From JACVCK01 sp041940385 (lineage in GTDB: Bacteria; Planctomycetota; Phycisphaerae; Phycisphaerales; UBA1924), in the NCBI GenBank assembly GCA_041940385.1, contig JBGTSD010000024.1, positions 1-34,673 of the forward strand: DNA of 34,673 bases, written 5' to 3'. A program made the position numbers and the translations under genes. Position 1 is the stretch's first letter; each line of letters opens with the position of its first letter. Positions 1 to 7,439 of this stretch are shown here, one piece after another. The notes under the pieces were generated by a model. That model saw only the letters and a list, made by a program, of their open reading frames with translations, had not been told where the DNA came from and did not search any database.

Positions 1-2070
1 GAGCGCGAGATCCGCGCCTTCATGCCCGAGGAGTACTGGGCCGTCACCGCGCGATTCGCGCTCGACGCGGCCCTCGCCAAGCGGCTCCTCAAGGACTGGC
101 CGACGTTCCTCGAGACGCCGGTCGAGAAGAACGACAAGAAGGAAGCCCCGACGATCAGGGCGCAGAATGCCTGGCTCGCCGAGCAGGGCGCCATCAGCGC
201 CGAGCTGGTCGAGTTCGCCGGCGAGACCTTCAGCCAGAAGCAGCAGCTCGAGAATCCCGCGAAGGACCCCGTCGCCACGATGCAGGCGATGATCGAGGCC
301 GCGGGGCTCAAGAACGTGCGCGTTGAGACGCGCAAGGACCCCAAGGGCAAGGGTCCTGCGGCGACGATCCGGGAAATCTCGGGCGACGCCGATCCGTCGG
401 TCCCCTTCAAGGTCGACTCGATCGAGACGAAGCGCACGAGCAACCGCCCGAGCGCGCCGTTCATCACCTCGACCATGCAGCAGGCGGCGTCGTCGCGACT
501 CGGCTTCGGCGCGCAGCGCACGATGCGCGCCGCGCAGCAGCTCTACGAGGGCGTGGACATCCCGGGCGAGGGCCTGGTCGGCCTCATCACCTACATGCGT
601 ACGGACTCGACGCATCTCTCGCGTGAAGCGATCGAGATGGCGCGCGGGTTCATCGGCCAGCGCTTCGGCGAGAAGTACCTGCCGGAGAAGCCCAACTTCT
701 TCTCCTCGAGCAACAAGGCGGCGCAGGAGGCCCACGAGGCCATCCGCCCCACCAACGCCGAGTTGACGCCGGAGAAGGTCAAGAACGCGCTCTCGCAGGA
801 CCAGCTCAAGCTGTACACGCTGATCTGGCAGCGCTTCGTCGCGTGCCAGATGACCCCGGCGCAGTGGGACTCGACGACCGTCCTCATCAAGGGCGGGGCC
901 GATCCGAAGCGCCCGCTGACCTTCAAGGCCACCGGCCGCACGCTCGTCTTCGACGGCTTCATGCGCGTCTCCGGCGTGCCGACCGCCTCCGAGGAGCAGA
1001 CGCTCCCGACGCTGAAGGAAGGCGCGAGCGCCCACCCCTTTGCGATCGAGCCGCAGCAGAAGTTCACCTCGCCCCCGGCGCGGTACTCCGAGGCCTCGCT
1101 CATCAAGAAGCTCGAGGAAGAGGGCATCGGCCGCCCCTCGACGTACGCGTCGATCATCCAGACGATCCAGGATCGCAACTACGTCGAGCAGATCAGCCGC
1201 GCGCTCTACGCGACGGATCTCGGCGAGGTCGTCACCGACAAGCTCGTCGAGGCGTTCCCCGAGATCATGGACGTCGGCTACACCAAGGACCTCGAGCTCG
1301 AACTCGACAAGATCGAGGACGAGCACCTCGACTGGGTCGACGTCCTCGAAAAGTTCTACGGCCCATTCTCCGCCAAGCTCGAGCGCGCCCACGAAGACCT
1401 CACCCACGCCAAGGCCGAGGTGAAGCCCGCGCCGCCCGAATACAAGTGCGAGAAGTGCAGCGCCTCGCTCGTCTACCGCTTCGGCAAGAACGGGCGATTC
1501 CTTTCCTGCTCGCGTTACCCCGACTGCGACTACGCCTGCCCCTGCGATCGCGAAGGCAAGCCGATGAAGGTCGAGGTCGTGGATGTCATCTGCCCGGTCT
1601 GCGGCCGGCCGATGACCAAGCGCACCGGACGATTCGGCCCCTTCTTCGGTTGCTCGGGCTACCCGGAGTGCTCGACGATCCTCAAGGCCGACAAGAAGGG
1701 CCGACCGCTCGCGCCCACGCCTCCGCCGCTGATGACCGACCTGGTCTGCTCGAAGTGCGAAGATCGCCCGCTCGCGCTGCGCAACGGCGCGCGCGGCCCG
1801 TGGCTGTCGTGCTCCGGATATCCCAAGTGCCGCGGTCGCGGGAAGTGGTCGGAGCTGCCGGAGGACGTGCGCGAACGTCTGGAGAAGGCGCTCGCCGAGC
1901 ACGAGAAGCAGCACCCGATCCCGATCATCAAGGACAGCAAGGGGCGCGCGCTGACCGATGCGCGGGGCAAGCCGCTCGAGCGCGACGATCTCGTCAAGAC
2001 GCTCGACGCCGACGAGGCCGAGAAGCTGATCGACGCGGCGGAGCAGGATCCGGAGAGCGCCGCGGCCTAG
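1..2070 (+). CDS. topA: DNA topoisomerase I, 3' part (5' end outside window)
   Basis: Type IA topoisomerase that relaxes negative supercoils through a transient 5'-phosphotyrosine link. The reading frame is open from base 1, and the first residues (EREIRAFMPEEYW) match the conserved block that follows the TOPRIM domain, so the ATG at 22 is internal and the gene starts upstream. The active-site tyrosine lies in ITYMRTDST, with the Tyr codon at 592-594. The region at 1080-1150 (PPARYSEASLIKKLEEEGIGRPSTYA) in shortened form, PPARYSEASL, is also typical. The C-terminus carries three four-cysteine topoisomerase zinc fingers (about 1447-1560, 1590-1680 and 1743-1840), each with a CxxC pair and a later CSxYPxC-type half. 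A charged tail of about 70 residues follows. The clcA-like gene lies 52 bases downstream on the same strand. The family assignment is certain; only the N-terminal TOPRIM part is unseen. Confidence 0.97.
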   Translation, partial: EREIRAFMPEEYWAVTARFALDAALAKRLLKDWPTFLETPVEKNDKKEAPTIRAQNAWLAEQGAISAELVEFAGETFSQKQQLENPAKDPVATMQAMIEAAGLKNVRVETRKDPKGKGPAATIREISGDADPSVPFKVDSIETKRTSNRPSAPFITSTMQQAASSRLGFGAQRTMRAAQQLYEGVDIPGEGLVGLITYMRTDSTHLSREAIEMARGFIGQRFGEKYLPEKPNFFSSSNKAAQEAHEAIRPTNAELTPEKVKNALSQDQLKLYTLIWQRFVACQMTPAQWDSTTVLIKGGADPKRPLTFKATGRTLVFDGFMRVSGVPTASEEQTLPTLKEGASAHPFAIEPQQKFTSPPARYSEASLIKKLEEEGIGRPSTYASIIQTIQDRNYVEQISRALYATDLGEVVTDKLVEAFPEIMDVGYTKDLELELDKIEDEHLDWVDVLEKFYGPFSAKLERAHEDLTHAKAEVKPAPPEYKCEKCSASLVYRFGKNGRFLSCSRYPDCDYACPCDREGKPMKVEVVDVICPVCGRPMTKRTGRFGPFFGCSGYPECSTILKADKKGRPLAPTPPPLMTDLVCSKCEDRPLALRNGARGPWLSCSGYPKCRGRGKWSELPEDVRERLEKALAEHEKQHPIPIIKDSKGRALTDARGKPLERDDLVKTLDADEAEKLIDAAEQDPESAAA

Positions 2071-2106
2071 TCCGCCCGCGCCGGGGAGCCCGTCTCCAAC
2101 ACTCGA

Positions 2107-2112
2107 TAGACT
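2107..2112 (+). promoter_or_regulatory. -10-like box TAGACT next to the ClC start
   Basis: TAGACT ends 10 bases before the ATG at 2123, and there is no Shine-Dalgarno sequence between them. With normal spacing to the transcription start the mRNA would have almost no leader. No convincing -35 is visible. It belongs to a recurrent pattern in this window. Confidence 0.45.
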
Positions 2113-2122
2113 GCGCTCCGGC

Positions 2123-3994
2123 ATGGACCGCGCGCTCGAATGGCTCCGGCGACTGGGAACCCGTCTGGGATTCCAGCGCGACTGGTACCTCGTCGTGGTC
2201 GCCGCGGGCGTGGGCACGATCACCGCGCTGGGCGCCATCGGCTTCATGTGGTTGATCCACGAGGGCGCGGCGCTGGCGGCGCATCTGCATCGCACCGTCG
2301 GCGGGCCGGGGTTTTGGCTGCTCTTTGCGCTGCCGATGCTCGGCGCGCTCTTCACTGGGCTGCTGGTGTACTTCTTCGCGCGCGAGGCGAGCGGGCACGG
2401 CGTGCCGCAGGTCATCGAGGCCATCTATCGCAGGCGCGCCGTCATCCGGCCGCGCGTGGCGCTGGTGAAGTCCGTCGCGTCGGCGAGCACGATCGGCTCG
2501 GGCGGCTCGGCGGGCGCCGAGGGCCCGATCGTGCAGATCGGCTCGGCGATCGGCTCCGGCGCGGCGCAGCTCCTGCGCGCCACGAAGGAGCAGACCACCA
2601 CGCTGCTCGGCTGCGGCGCCGCGGCGGGCATCGCCTCGGTCTTCAACGCGCCCATCGCCGGCGTCTTCTTCGTCCTCGAGATCCTGCTGCGCGACTTCTC
2701 GCTGCGCACCTTCACGCCGATCATCGTCGCCTCCGTCTTCTCCGCCGGCGTCACCCAGGCCATCCTCGGGCGCAACGACGCCCTCTTCGCCGTCAGCGAC
2801 AACCTCGCCGGGTACAACTTCACCATCGCCGAGCTGCCCTCGTATTTCGTGCTCGGGCTCTTCTGCGGCGTGCTCTCCGTCGGCTTCATCAAGGTCCTGC
2901 ACGACATCGAGGACCTCTTCGATCGCCGTCGCATCCACCCGATCATCAAGCCGGTCATCGGCGCGTTCCTGCTCGGCGCGGTCGGCGTCGGCTACACGCT
3001 GGCGATGCGCCCCGCAGGGCCCGACATCGCGGGCGATTTCCCCCACTTCTTCGGCAACGGCTACGAGACCATCCGCTCGCTCATCGAGCCCGCGTCATTC
3101 GGGCAGGGCGACGCCGCGGCGGCGCACACCGGCGGCGCCATGGAGGCGCACGCCCGGCCCGTCTCCGTCACGCTCTGGGCGCTGATCCTGCTGCTGGGCT
3201 GCAAGGCGCTCGGCACTGCATTGACGCTCGGTTCCGGCGGCAGCGGCGGCGTGTTCGCGCCGTCGCTCTTCCTCGGCGCGGCGGCGGGAGCGGCGTTCGG
3301 CGTCGCGCTCGAGCACGCCGGCCTCATGCCCGACGGCGGATCCCCCGCCGCGTACGCGCTTGTCGGCATGGCCGCCGTCATCGCCGGCACCAGCCACGCG
3401 CCCCTCACCGCGATCATCATGCTCTTCGAAATCACGCGCGACGCGTACGTGCTGCTGCCGATCATGCTCGCGGCGGTGGTCGCGACGATCGTGGCGCAGC
3501 TCCTTTCGCGCGACTCGATCTACACGCTCTCGCTGCGCCGGCAGGGCCTCATGCTCGGCTCGTCGCTTGACACGACGATGCTGCGCAAGCTCACCGCGCG
3601 CGACATCATCGCCGGGCCGCACACGCCGATCCATCCCGACGAGCCGATCACACGCCTCCTCGACCTGCGCGACCGCTACCGCATCAACGACTTCGTCATC
3701 GTGGACAAGGATTCGAAGTTTCTCGGCATGGTCACCGGCAACGACCTGCGCGAGGTCGTCCTCGCACCCGACGCGGCGCCGTACATGACGGTTGAGGAGC
3801 TGCTGCGCAAGGAGTTCCCCGCGATCTATCCGGACGAGACGCTCGACCAGGTCATGGAGAAGTTCGGCAAGCACCTGGTCGCCAGTCTCCCGCTCGTCGA
3901 GGGAGGCCCCGGAGAGCGCAGGGTCGTCGGCCTCATCACGCTGCCGCGCCTCATGAACTGCTACCAGACCGCGCTCGCCGAACGGGCGCACTAG
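2123..3994 (+). CDS. ClC-family chloride channel/antiporter with two CBS domains
   Basis: Polytopic inner-membrane anion transporter of the ClC family, 623 aa. The three selectivity-filter blocks are visible: GHGVP (residues 91-95), GAEGP (131-135, including the gating glutamate E133) and GGVFAPSLF (about 375-383). The SxGSGGSAGAEGP stretch is typical of bacterial ClCs. Two CBS domains follow the membrane part (about 490-548 and 555-615) and usually sense nucleotides. Two filter positions differ from E. coli ClcA: the first block has His where ClcA has Ser, and the position of ClcA's internal proton glutamate (E203) appears to be Ile187 in VLEILLRDF. Loss of that residue would fit a channel or an atypical exchanger, but this rests on alignment by eye. 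The start was taken at the first ATG after the -10-like box. The gene is not obviously part of an operon. Confidence 0.93.
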   Translation: MDRALEWLRRLGTRLGFQRDWYLVVVAAGVGTITALGAIGFMWLIHEGAALAAHLHRTVGGPGFWLLFALPMLGALFTGLLVYFFAREASGHGVPQVIEAIYRRRAVIRPRVALVKSVASASTIGSGGSAGAEGPIVQIGSAIGSGAAQLLRATKEQTTTLLGCGAAAGIASVFNAPIAGVFFVLEILLRDFSLRTFTPIIVASVFSAGVTQAILGRNDALFAVSDNLAGYNFTIAELPSYFVLGLFCGVLSVGFIKVLHDIEDLFDRRRIHPIIKPVIGAFLLGAVGVGYTLAMRPAGPDIAGDFPHFFGNGYETIRSLIEPASFGQGDAAAAHTGGAMEAHARPVSVTLWALILLLGCKALGTALTLGSGGSGGVFAPSLFLGAAAGAAFGVALEHAGLMPDGGSPAAYALVGMAAVIAGTSHAPLTAIIMLFEITRDAYVLLPIMLAAVVATIVAQLLSRDSIYTLSLRRQGLMLGSSLDTTMLRKLTARDIIAGPHTPIHPDEPITRLLDLRDRYRINDFVIVDKDSKFLGMVTGNDLREVVLAPDAAPYMTVEELLRKEFPAIYPDETLDQVMEKFGKHLVASLPLVEGGPGERRVVGLITLPRLMNCYQTALAERAH

Positions 3995-4020
3995 GTCCGG
4001 CGCGCCGGTATTGGCGCGGC

Positions 4021-4026
4021 GATAAT
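4021..4026 (+). promoter_or_regulatory. -10-like box GATAAT next to the rnpA start
   Basis: GATAAT ends 8 bases before the rnpA ATG at 4035, inside the 40-base gap after the ClC gene. The short distance again suggests a leaderless or near-leaderless transcript. Confidence 0.45.
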
Positions 4027-4034
4027 TCCTCCGG

Positions 4035-4418
4035 ATGGCCGAAGCCCCGCGATCAACCCGAACCCTCCCGCGACCGACGCGGATCTCCAAGGACCGCGAC
4101 TACTCCGGCGCCTTCGAGGAGGGCGTGCGCAAGGCGCGCGGCCCGATCACCGTCGTCGGCCGCCCCAACGGCCAGAAGATCAGTCGGCTCGGCCTCTCGA
4201 TCGGCCGGCGCGTCGGCCCGGCGCACGTCCGCGTGCGGCTCAAGCGCATGATCCGCGAGGCGTTCCGCCTCCAGCGGGCCGAGCTTCCCGCGGGCTACGA
4301 CCTTGTGGTCACCGCGCGGGCGCACCGGCCCCTGCCGCTGGCCGAGTACCGGCGGCTGCTGGCGTCGGCCTGGGAGTCGATCGACCGGGAGTGGCGCCGG
4401 CGCGCGGGGGCGAAGTGA
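4035..4418 (+). CDS. rnpA: Ribonuclease P protein component
   Basis: Small basic protein (127 aa) that binds the RNase P RNA and helps it cleave 5' leaders from pre-tRNAs. The family core is clear: RLGLSIGRRVGPAHVRVR followed by LKRMIREAFRL, which corresponds to the RNA-binding helix of RnpA. In most bacteria this block reads RNRxKR; here the central Asn is replaced by Val (RVRLKR, codons around 4229-4243), which is unusual. The N-terminus has a longer basic stretch than in E. coli. The stop codon overlaps the next ATG (yidD) in a TGATG arrangement, so the two are probably translated together, as in many bacteria. The usual upstream neighbour rpmH is absent: only 40 bases separate rnpA from the ClC gene. 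yidC does not follow yidD either. Confidence 0.92.
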   Translation: MAEAPRSTRTLPRPTRISKDRDYSGAFEEGVRKARGPITVVGRPNGQKISRLGLSIGRRVGPAHVRVRLKRMIREAFRLQRAELPAGYDLVVTARAHRPLPLAEYRRLLASAWESIDREWRRRAGAK

Positions 4419-4678
4419 TGAGCGCCGGCCGGTCGCCGCTGGCATGGCTGCTGCTTGGGTTCGTCCGGCTGTACCAGGTCACGCTCTCGCCGCTGATGGG
4501 CGGGCACTGCCGCTTCCATCCGACGTGCAGCCGCTACGCCGCGGAGGCGATTCAGACGCACGGCGGGCTCAAAGGCGGCTGGTTGGCGCTGCGCCGGATC
4601 CTGCGATGTCATCCCTTCGGAGGATCGGGCTACGACCCCGTTCCGGGCCGCGAAGCCGGGAATGGTGGACAACACTGA
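4418..4678 (+). CDS. yidD: Membrane protein insertion efficiency factor YidD
   Basis: Small membrane-associated protein (86 aa) thought to assist YidC-dependent insertion of inner-membrane proteins. The whole family signature is present: an amphipathic N-terminus (WLLLGFVRLYQVTLSPLMG) followed by CRFHPTCSRYAAEAI and later GGSGYDPVP. The two cysteines of CRFHPTC are the conserved ones. The ATG at 4418 was chosen over an in-frame GTG at 4391 because it overlaps the rnpA stop codon and places the conserved region near the N-terminus, at normal family length. It is co-transcribed with rnpA. No yidC/oxa1 gene follows; a TetR regulator comes next after 93 bases. Confidence 0.93.
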   Translation: MSAGRSPLAWLLLGFVRLYQVTLSPLMGGHCRFHPTCSRYAAEAIQTHGGLKGGWLALRRILRCHPFGGSGYDPVPGREAGNGGQH

Positions 4679-4725
4679 ACCTTTGCGGGATGTCTGGACC
4701 CCGGGGGTGGAGCGCGACGAAAGTA

Positions 4726-4735
4726 AGTGTACACT
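4726..4735. promoter_or_regulatory. Palindrome AGTGTACACT, possible TetR operator
   Basis: A perfect 10-base palindrome (AGTGTACACT), extendable to 16 bases (4723-4738) with one mismatched pair, lies 37-46 bases before the chosen start of the TetR-family gene. TetR-family repressors commonly bind such sites upstream of their own gene, so autoregulation is a reasonable inference. The palindrome also contains an in-frame GTG (4727) that could be read as an alternative start. Confidence 0.4.
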
Positions 4736-4771
4736 CACTCTCGAACGCTCCCGCACGGATTTCCCCAGCTC

Positions 4772-5380
4772 ATGACCCGCCTGCCCGCAGCCCAGAGACG
4801 CGAGCAGCTGCTCGACACCGCCGCCCGGCTCTTCGCCGAGAAGGGCTATTCCGGCGCGACGACAGCGGAGTTGGCGCGCGCCGCGGGCGTGACCGAGCCC
4901 ATCATCTACCGCCACTTCTCGTCCAAGAAGGACCTGTTCATTGCGCTGCTCGAGCGCACCGGCAAGATGACGATCCAGCGCTGGGAGGAGCATCTCGCCT
5001 CGGCGCCGGACCCCGGCGCGCGACTCGGCCGGCTCATCGGCGCCAACCCAATGGTCATCGGCGAGGGCCGCGGCCTCTACCGCGTCGTCGTGCAGGCGAT
5101 GACGGAGATCGACGACGAGGACATCCTCAAGGCGCTCCAGAACCACATCACCGCGCTGCACAAGTTCCTCGAGGGCGAGGTCGTGCGGGCGCAGGAAGCG
5201 GGCGCCGTCGGCAAGTCCTTCAGCCCCGAGATCACCGCGTGGCTGCTGATGCACCTGGGCCTGGGCTACGGCATGCTCGCCGCGCTGCGGATCCCCGGGC
5301 ACGCCGTGGACAGACGCGGCACGCACGTGCGCGACGTCGTCGAGCGCCTGATGCTCGGGACGCGCGATCGGCAGTACTAG
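4772..5380 (+). CDS. TetR/AcrR-family transcriptional regulator
   Basis: One-component repressor of 202 aa. The N-terminal helix-turn-helix domain is typical: REQLLDTAARLFAEKGY, then GATTAELARAAGVTEPIIY with the recognition helix, then RHFSSKKDLF. The C-terminal half is a variable all-helical ligand and dimerisation domain; it does not identify the effector. The ATG at 4772 (MTRLPAAQRR) puts the HTH about ten residues from the N-terminus, as is normal; a GTG at 4727 in the same frame would add 15 residues but lies inside a likely operator palindrome. The gene stands alone between yidD and a cysteine desulfurase, 78 bases from the latter. The regulated target cannot be deduced; autoregulation through the 4726-4735 palindrome is likely. 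Confidence 0.9.
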   Translation: MTRLPAAQRREQLLDTAARLFAEKGYSGATTAELARAAGVTEPIIYRHFSSKKDLFIALLERTGKMTIQRWEEHLASAPDPGARLGRLIGANPMVIGEGRGLYRVVVQAMTEIDDEDILKALQNHITALHKFLEGEVVRAQEAGAVGKSFSPEITAWLLMHLGLGYGMLAALRIPGHAVDRRGTHVRDVVERLMLGTRDRQY

Positions 5381-5443
5381 GGCATTATCGGGCCCCGCAG
5401 CGGTGTTCCGGACGCAGAATGCGGACCTTCTGAGGGGCGCGTG

Positions 5444-5449
5444 TAGAAT
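5444..5449 (+). promoter_or_regulatory. -10-like box TAGAAT next to the desulfurase start
   Basis: TAGAAT ends 9 bases before the GTG start at 5459. There is no Shine-Dalgarno sequence in the interval, which supports a leaderless start. Confidence 0.45.
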
Positions 5450-5458
5450 CCACCCAGC

Positions 5459-6616
5459 GTGATCTACCTCGACAACAACGCGACCACCCGCCCCAGCCAG
5501 GCCGTCGTCGATGCGATGTGCGAAGCGCTCTCCGAGCGCTGGCACAACCCCTCGTCGATGCACCGGGCCGGCCAGGCCGCGCGGCAGTCGATCGAGCTGG
5601 CACGGAAGGCCATGGCGGATCTGATCCATGCCCGGCCACGGGACATCGTGTTTACGTCCGGCGGGACTGAGTCCATCAACATGGCGATCCGCGGCACGCT
5701 GGCCGCGAGCCCGAGGCGGGCGATCGTCACCAGCCCCATCGAGCACGAGGCCGTGCGCGGGCTGTGCCACCAGATGCACGACCTGCACGGCTTCGAACTG
5801 CGCATCGCGCCGATGGCGCGGGGCGGCGTGGTGGACGCGAAGAAGACCTGCGAGCTGATCGACGAGACCGTCGCGATCGTGTCCATCCAGTGGGCGAACA
5901 ACGAGACGGGCGCGATCCAGCCGGTGGAGGAGATCGGAATGCGCTGCCGCGAGGTCCGCGCGGCGTACCACTGCGACGGCACGCAGTGGGTCGGCAAGAT
6001 GCCGACGGACGTGCAGACGACGCCGATCGATCTGCTGACGTTCTCGTCGCACAAGTTCCACGGGCCCAAGGGCGCGGGCGGGCTGTACATCCGGCCGGGC
6101 GTGAAACTGCGCCCGATCACGCACGGCAATCAGGAGATGCTGCGCCGCGGCGGGACGGAGAATGTTCCGGGCGCCGTCGGCATGGGCGTCGCGGCGGCCG
6201 AGTGCGCTGCGTGGCTGGCGACGCCCAAGAATCGCGAGAACGTCGCGGCGTTGCGCGACTACTTCGAGCGATCGGTGCTCGAACGCTGCCCCGAGGCGCG
6301 CGTGAACGCGCCGGAGGATCAGGACGCGCGGCTCTGGAACACGAGCAACATCGCGTTCCCACGGCTCGAGGCCGAGGCGCTGCTGCTGATGCTGAGCGAG
6401 AAGGGCGTGTGCGCGAGCGCCGGCTCGGCGTGCTCGTCGGGCTCGCTGGAGCCCTCGCCGGTGCTGTGCGCGATGGGGATTCCGGCGGACGCGGCCCACG
6501 GGTCGCTGCGCTTCTCCCTCTCGCGCGAGACCACGCGCGAGGAGATCGATCAGGCGGTGGAGATCATCGCCGGCGTCGTCGAGAAGATGCGCGGCATGAT
6601 GCCGGCGAGGGCGTGA
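5459..6616 (+). CDS. Cysteine desulfurase (NifS/IscS class)
   Basis: PLP-dependent enzyme (385 aa) that takes sulfur from L-cysteine to form an enzyme persulfide for Fe-S cluster or thio-cofactor synthesis. It opens with the family hallmark IYLDNNATT immediately after the start. TSGGTESINMAI (66-77) binds the PLP phosphate, EHEAVR (95-100) carries the stacking histidine, and FSSHKFHGPKGAGG (195-208) holds the Schiff-base lysine K199. The catalytic cysteine is C325 in the loop SAGSACSSGSLEPS, the longer loop typical of the IscS/NifS (group I) type. The GTG start is fixed by the N-terminal motif. No iscU, iscA or regulator is adjacent, so whether it serves general Fe-S assembly or tRNA thiolation cannot be told from context. 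A palindromic repeat element begins just after the stop codon. Confidence 0.94.
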   Translation: MIYLDNNATTRPSQAVVDAMCEALSERWHNPSSMHRAGQAARQSIELARKAMADLIHARPRDIVFTSGGTESINMAIRGTLAASPRRAIVTSPIEHEAVRGLCHQMHDLHGFELRIAPMARGGVVDAKKTCELIDETVAIVSIQWANNETGAIQPVEEIGMRCREVRAAYHCDGTQWVGKMPTDVQTTPIDLLTFSSHKFHGPKGAGGLYIRPGVKLRPITHGNQEMLRRGGTENVPGAVGMGVAAAECAAWLATPKNRENVAALRDYFERSVLERCPEARVNAPEDQDARLWNTSNIAFPRLEAEALLLMLSEKGVCASAGSACSSGSLEPSPVLCAMGIPADAAHGSLRFSLSRETTREEIDQAVEIIAGVVEKMRGMMPARA

Positions 6617-6619
6617 ATG

Positions 6620-6822
6620 ATTCAGCCGCGGGGCGGCGGCATGACGTAGCCCCGGGCGTGAGCCCGGGGTGAACGTTGCGTGCATGCCCGAGCCCCGGAA
6701 GGGGCGACACGGAATCAACGACGCGCACAGGAATGGCGCTGCTCCGCAGCTCAACTGAAACGACATCGCCTACCCCGGGCTCACGCCCGGGGCTACGTCA
6801 TGCCACCGCTCCGCGGTTAAAG
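6620..6822. repeat. REPIN/MITE-like palindromic repeat element
   Basis: About 200 bases between two convergent genes, bounded by a long inverted repeat. A 33-base arm at 6638-6670 is perfectly complementary to 6772-6804, and the similarity extends outwards with a few mismatches to about 6620 and 6822. Each arm is itself a hairpin: CCCCGGGC, loop GTGA, GCCCGGGG. The centre holds a third small hairpin, GCCCC-GGAA-GGGGC, near 6688-6701. Nested hairpins like this are the layout of REP doublets (REPINs) mobilised by RAYT (Y1) transposases, and similar CCCCGGGC/GCCCGGGG palindromes are frequent in planctomycete genomes. No transposase gene is present here. It may also act as a transcription terminator for the genes on both sides. 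Confidence 0.75.
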
Positions 6823-6859
6823 ATTGCGCCTACCGACGCGATTCGAGAGCGCCGACGCC

Positions 6860-7429
6860 TTACGCGTCCGTCCGGTCCACCACCGCGAAGCGCTCGCGCT
6901 CGCCGCGGCCTCGGAGTGGGTAATCCTTCCGGAGCGGGTGCGCCGGGTAGTCCTTCCATAGCAGGATTCGGCGCAGGTCCGGGTGGTTGCGGAAGCGGAT
7001 GCCGAGCATGTCGAAGACCTCGCGCTCGGTCCATTCGGCGCCGGGCCAGAGGTCGCAGACGCTGTCCACGTACAGCGCGGGGTCCTCGTCGATGCCCTCC
7101 GTGGGGAGCGAGGGGTCGAGGAAGACCTTCACGAAGAAGCGGTCCGTCCGCTTGTACGAGCAGAGGTTGTAGATCACCGCGAAGCGCCCGGGCATGGGCG
7201 TGGGGTAGTTGAGGTAATCGACGCCGATCACATCGGACAGGAAGTTGAAGTCGCAGCGCTGGTCGTTCTTCAGGAACGCCATGACCTCGTGCAGGTCGCC
7301 GGGCTCGACGATGAGGGTGGACTGCCCGCGGTACTCGGTCGCGCGGAAGCGCTTCCCGGGGAAGGCCTCCTTGAGGACCTTGAACATCGGGTGGTCGAGG
7401 TTGGGCTTCGGCGCGGGCGTCTGGGACAT
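6860..7429 (-). CDS. nuoC: NADH-quinone oxidoreductase subunit C (NuoC)
   Basis: Peripheral-arm subunit of respiratory complex I (30-kDa subunit), 189 aa. The family core is plain: a DFNFLSDVIGVDYLNYP-like stretch in the first half, then WPGAEWTEREVFDMLGIRF and NHPDLRRILLWKDYPAHPLRKDYPL, which is the strongly conserved 30-kDa signature. The ATG at 7429 was chosen because the frame upstream (to 7624) is only arginine-rich read-through of the neighbouring gene; the start gives the usual family length. No Shine-Dalgarno is visible. It lies 10 bases after the stop of the upstream minus-strand gene and is probably co-transcribed with it. No other nuo gene is in the window, so this subunit is encoded apart from its complex, or the cluster is split. 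Confidence 0.93.
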   Translation of the reverse strand: MSQTPAPKPNLDHPMFKVLKEAFPGKRFRATEYRGQSTLIVEPGDLHEVMAFLKNDQRCDFNFLSDVIGVDYLNYPTPMPGRFAVIYNLCSYKRTDRFFVKVFLDPSLPTEGIDEDPALYVDSVCDLWPGAEWTEREVFDMLGIRFRNHPDLRRILLWKDYPAHPLRKDYPLRGRGERERFAVVDRTDA

Positions 7430-7439
7430 GGGTGGGAGT

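Noticed and set aside
843..2255. Plus-strand frame inside topA
   Set aside because: Arg/Pro/Ala-rich shadow in another frame of topA; no conserved motif.
4295..6766. An 823-codon open frame on the minus strand
   Set aside because: It is antisense to yidD, tetR and the cysteine desulfurase, and His/Arg/Pro-rich low-complexity. The plus-strand genes are unmistakable.
6676..7212. Plus-strand frame starting in the palindromic repeat
   Set aside because: Pro/Ser/Arg/Gly-rich reading of the repeat and nuoC antisense; such spurious proteins are common where these repeats occur.
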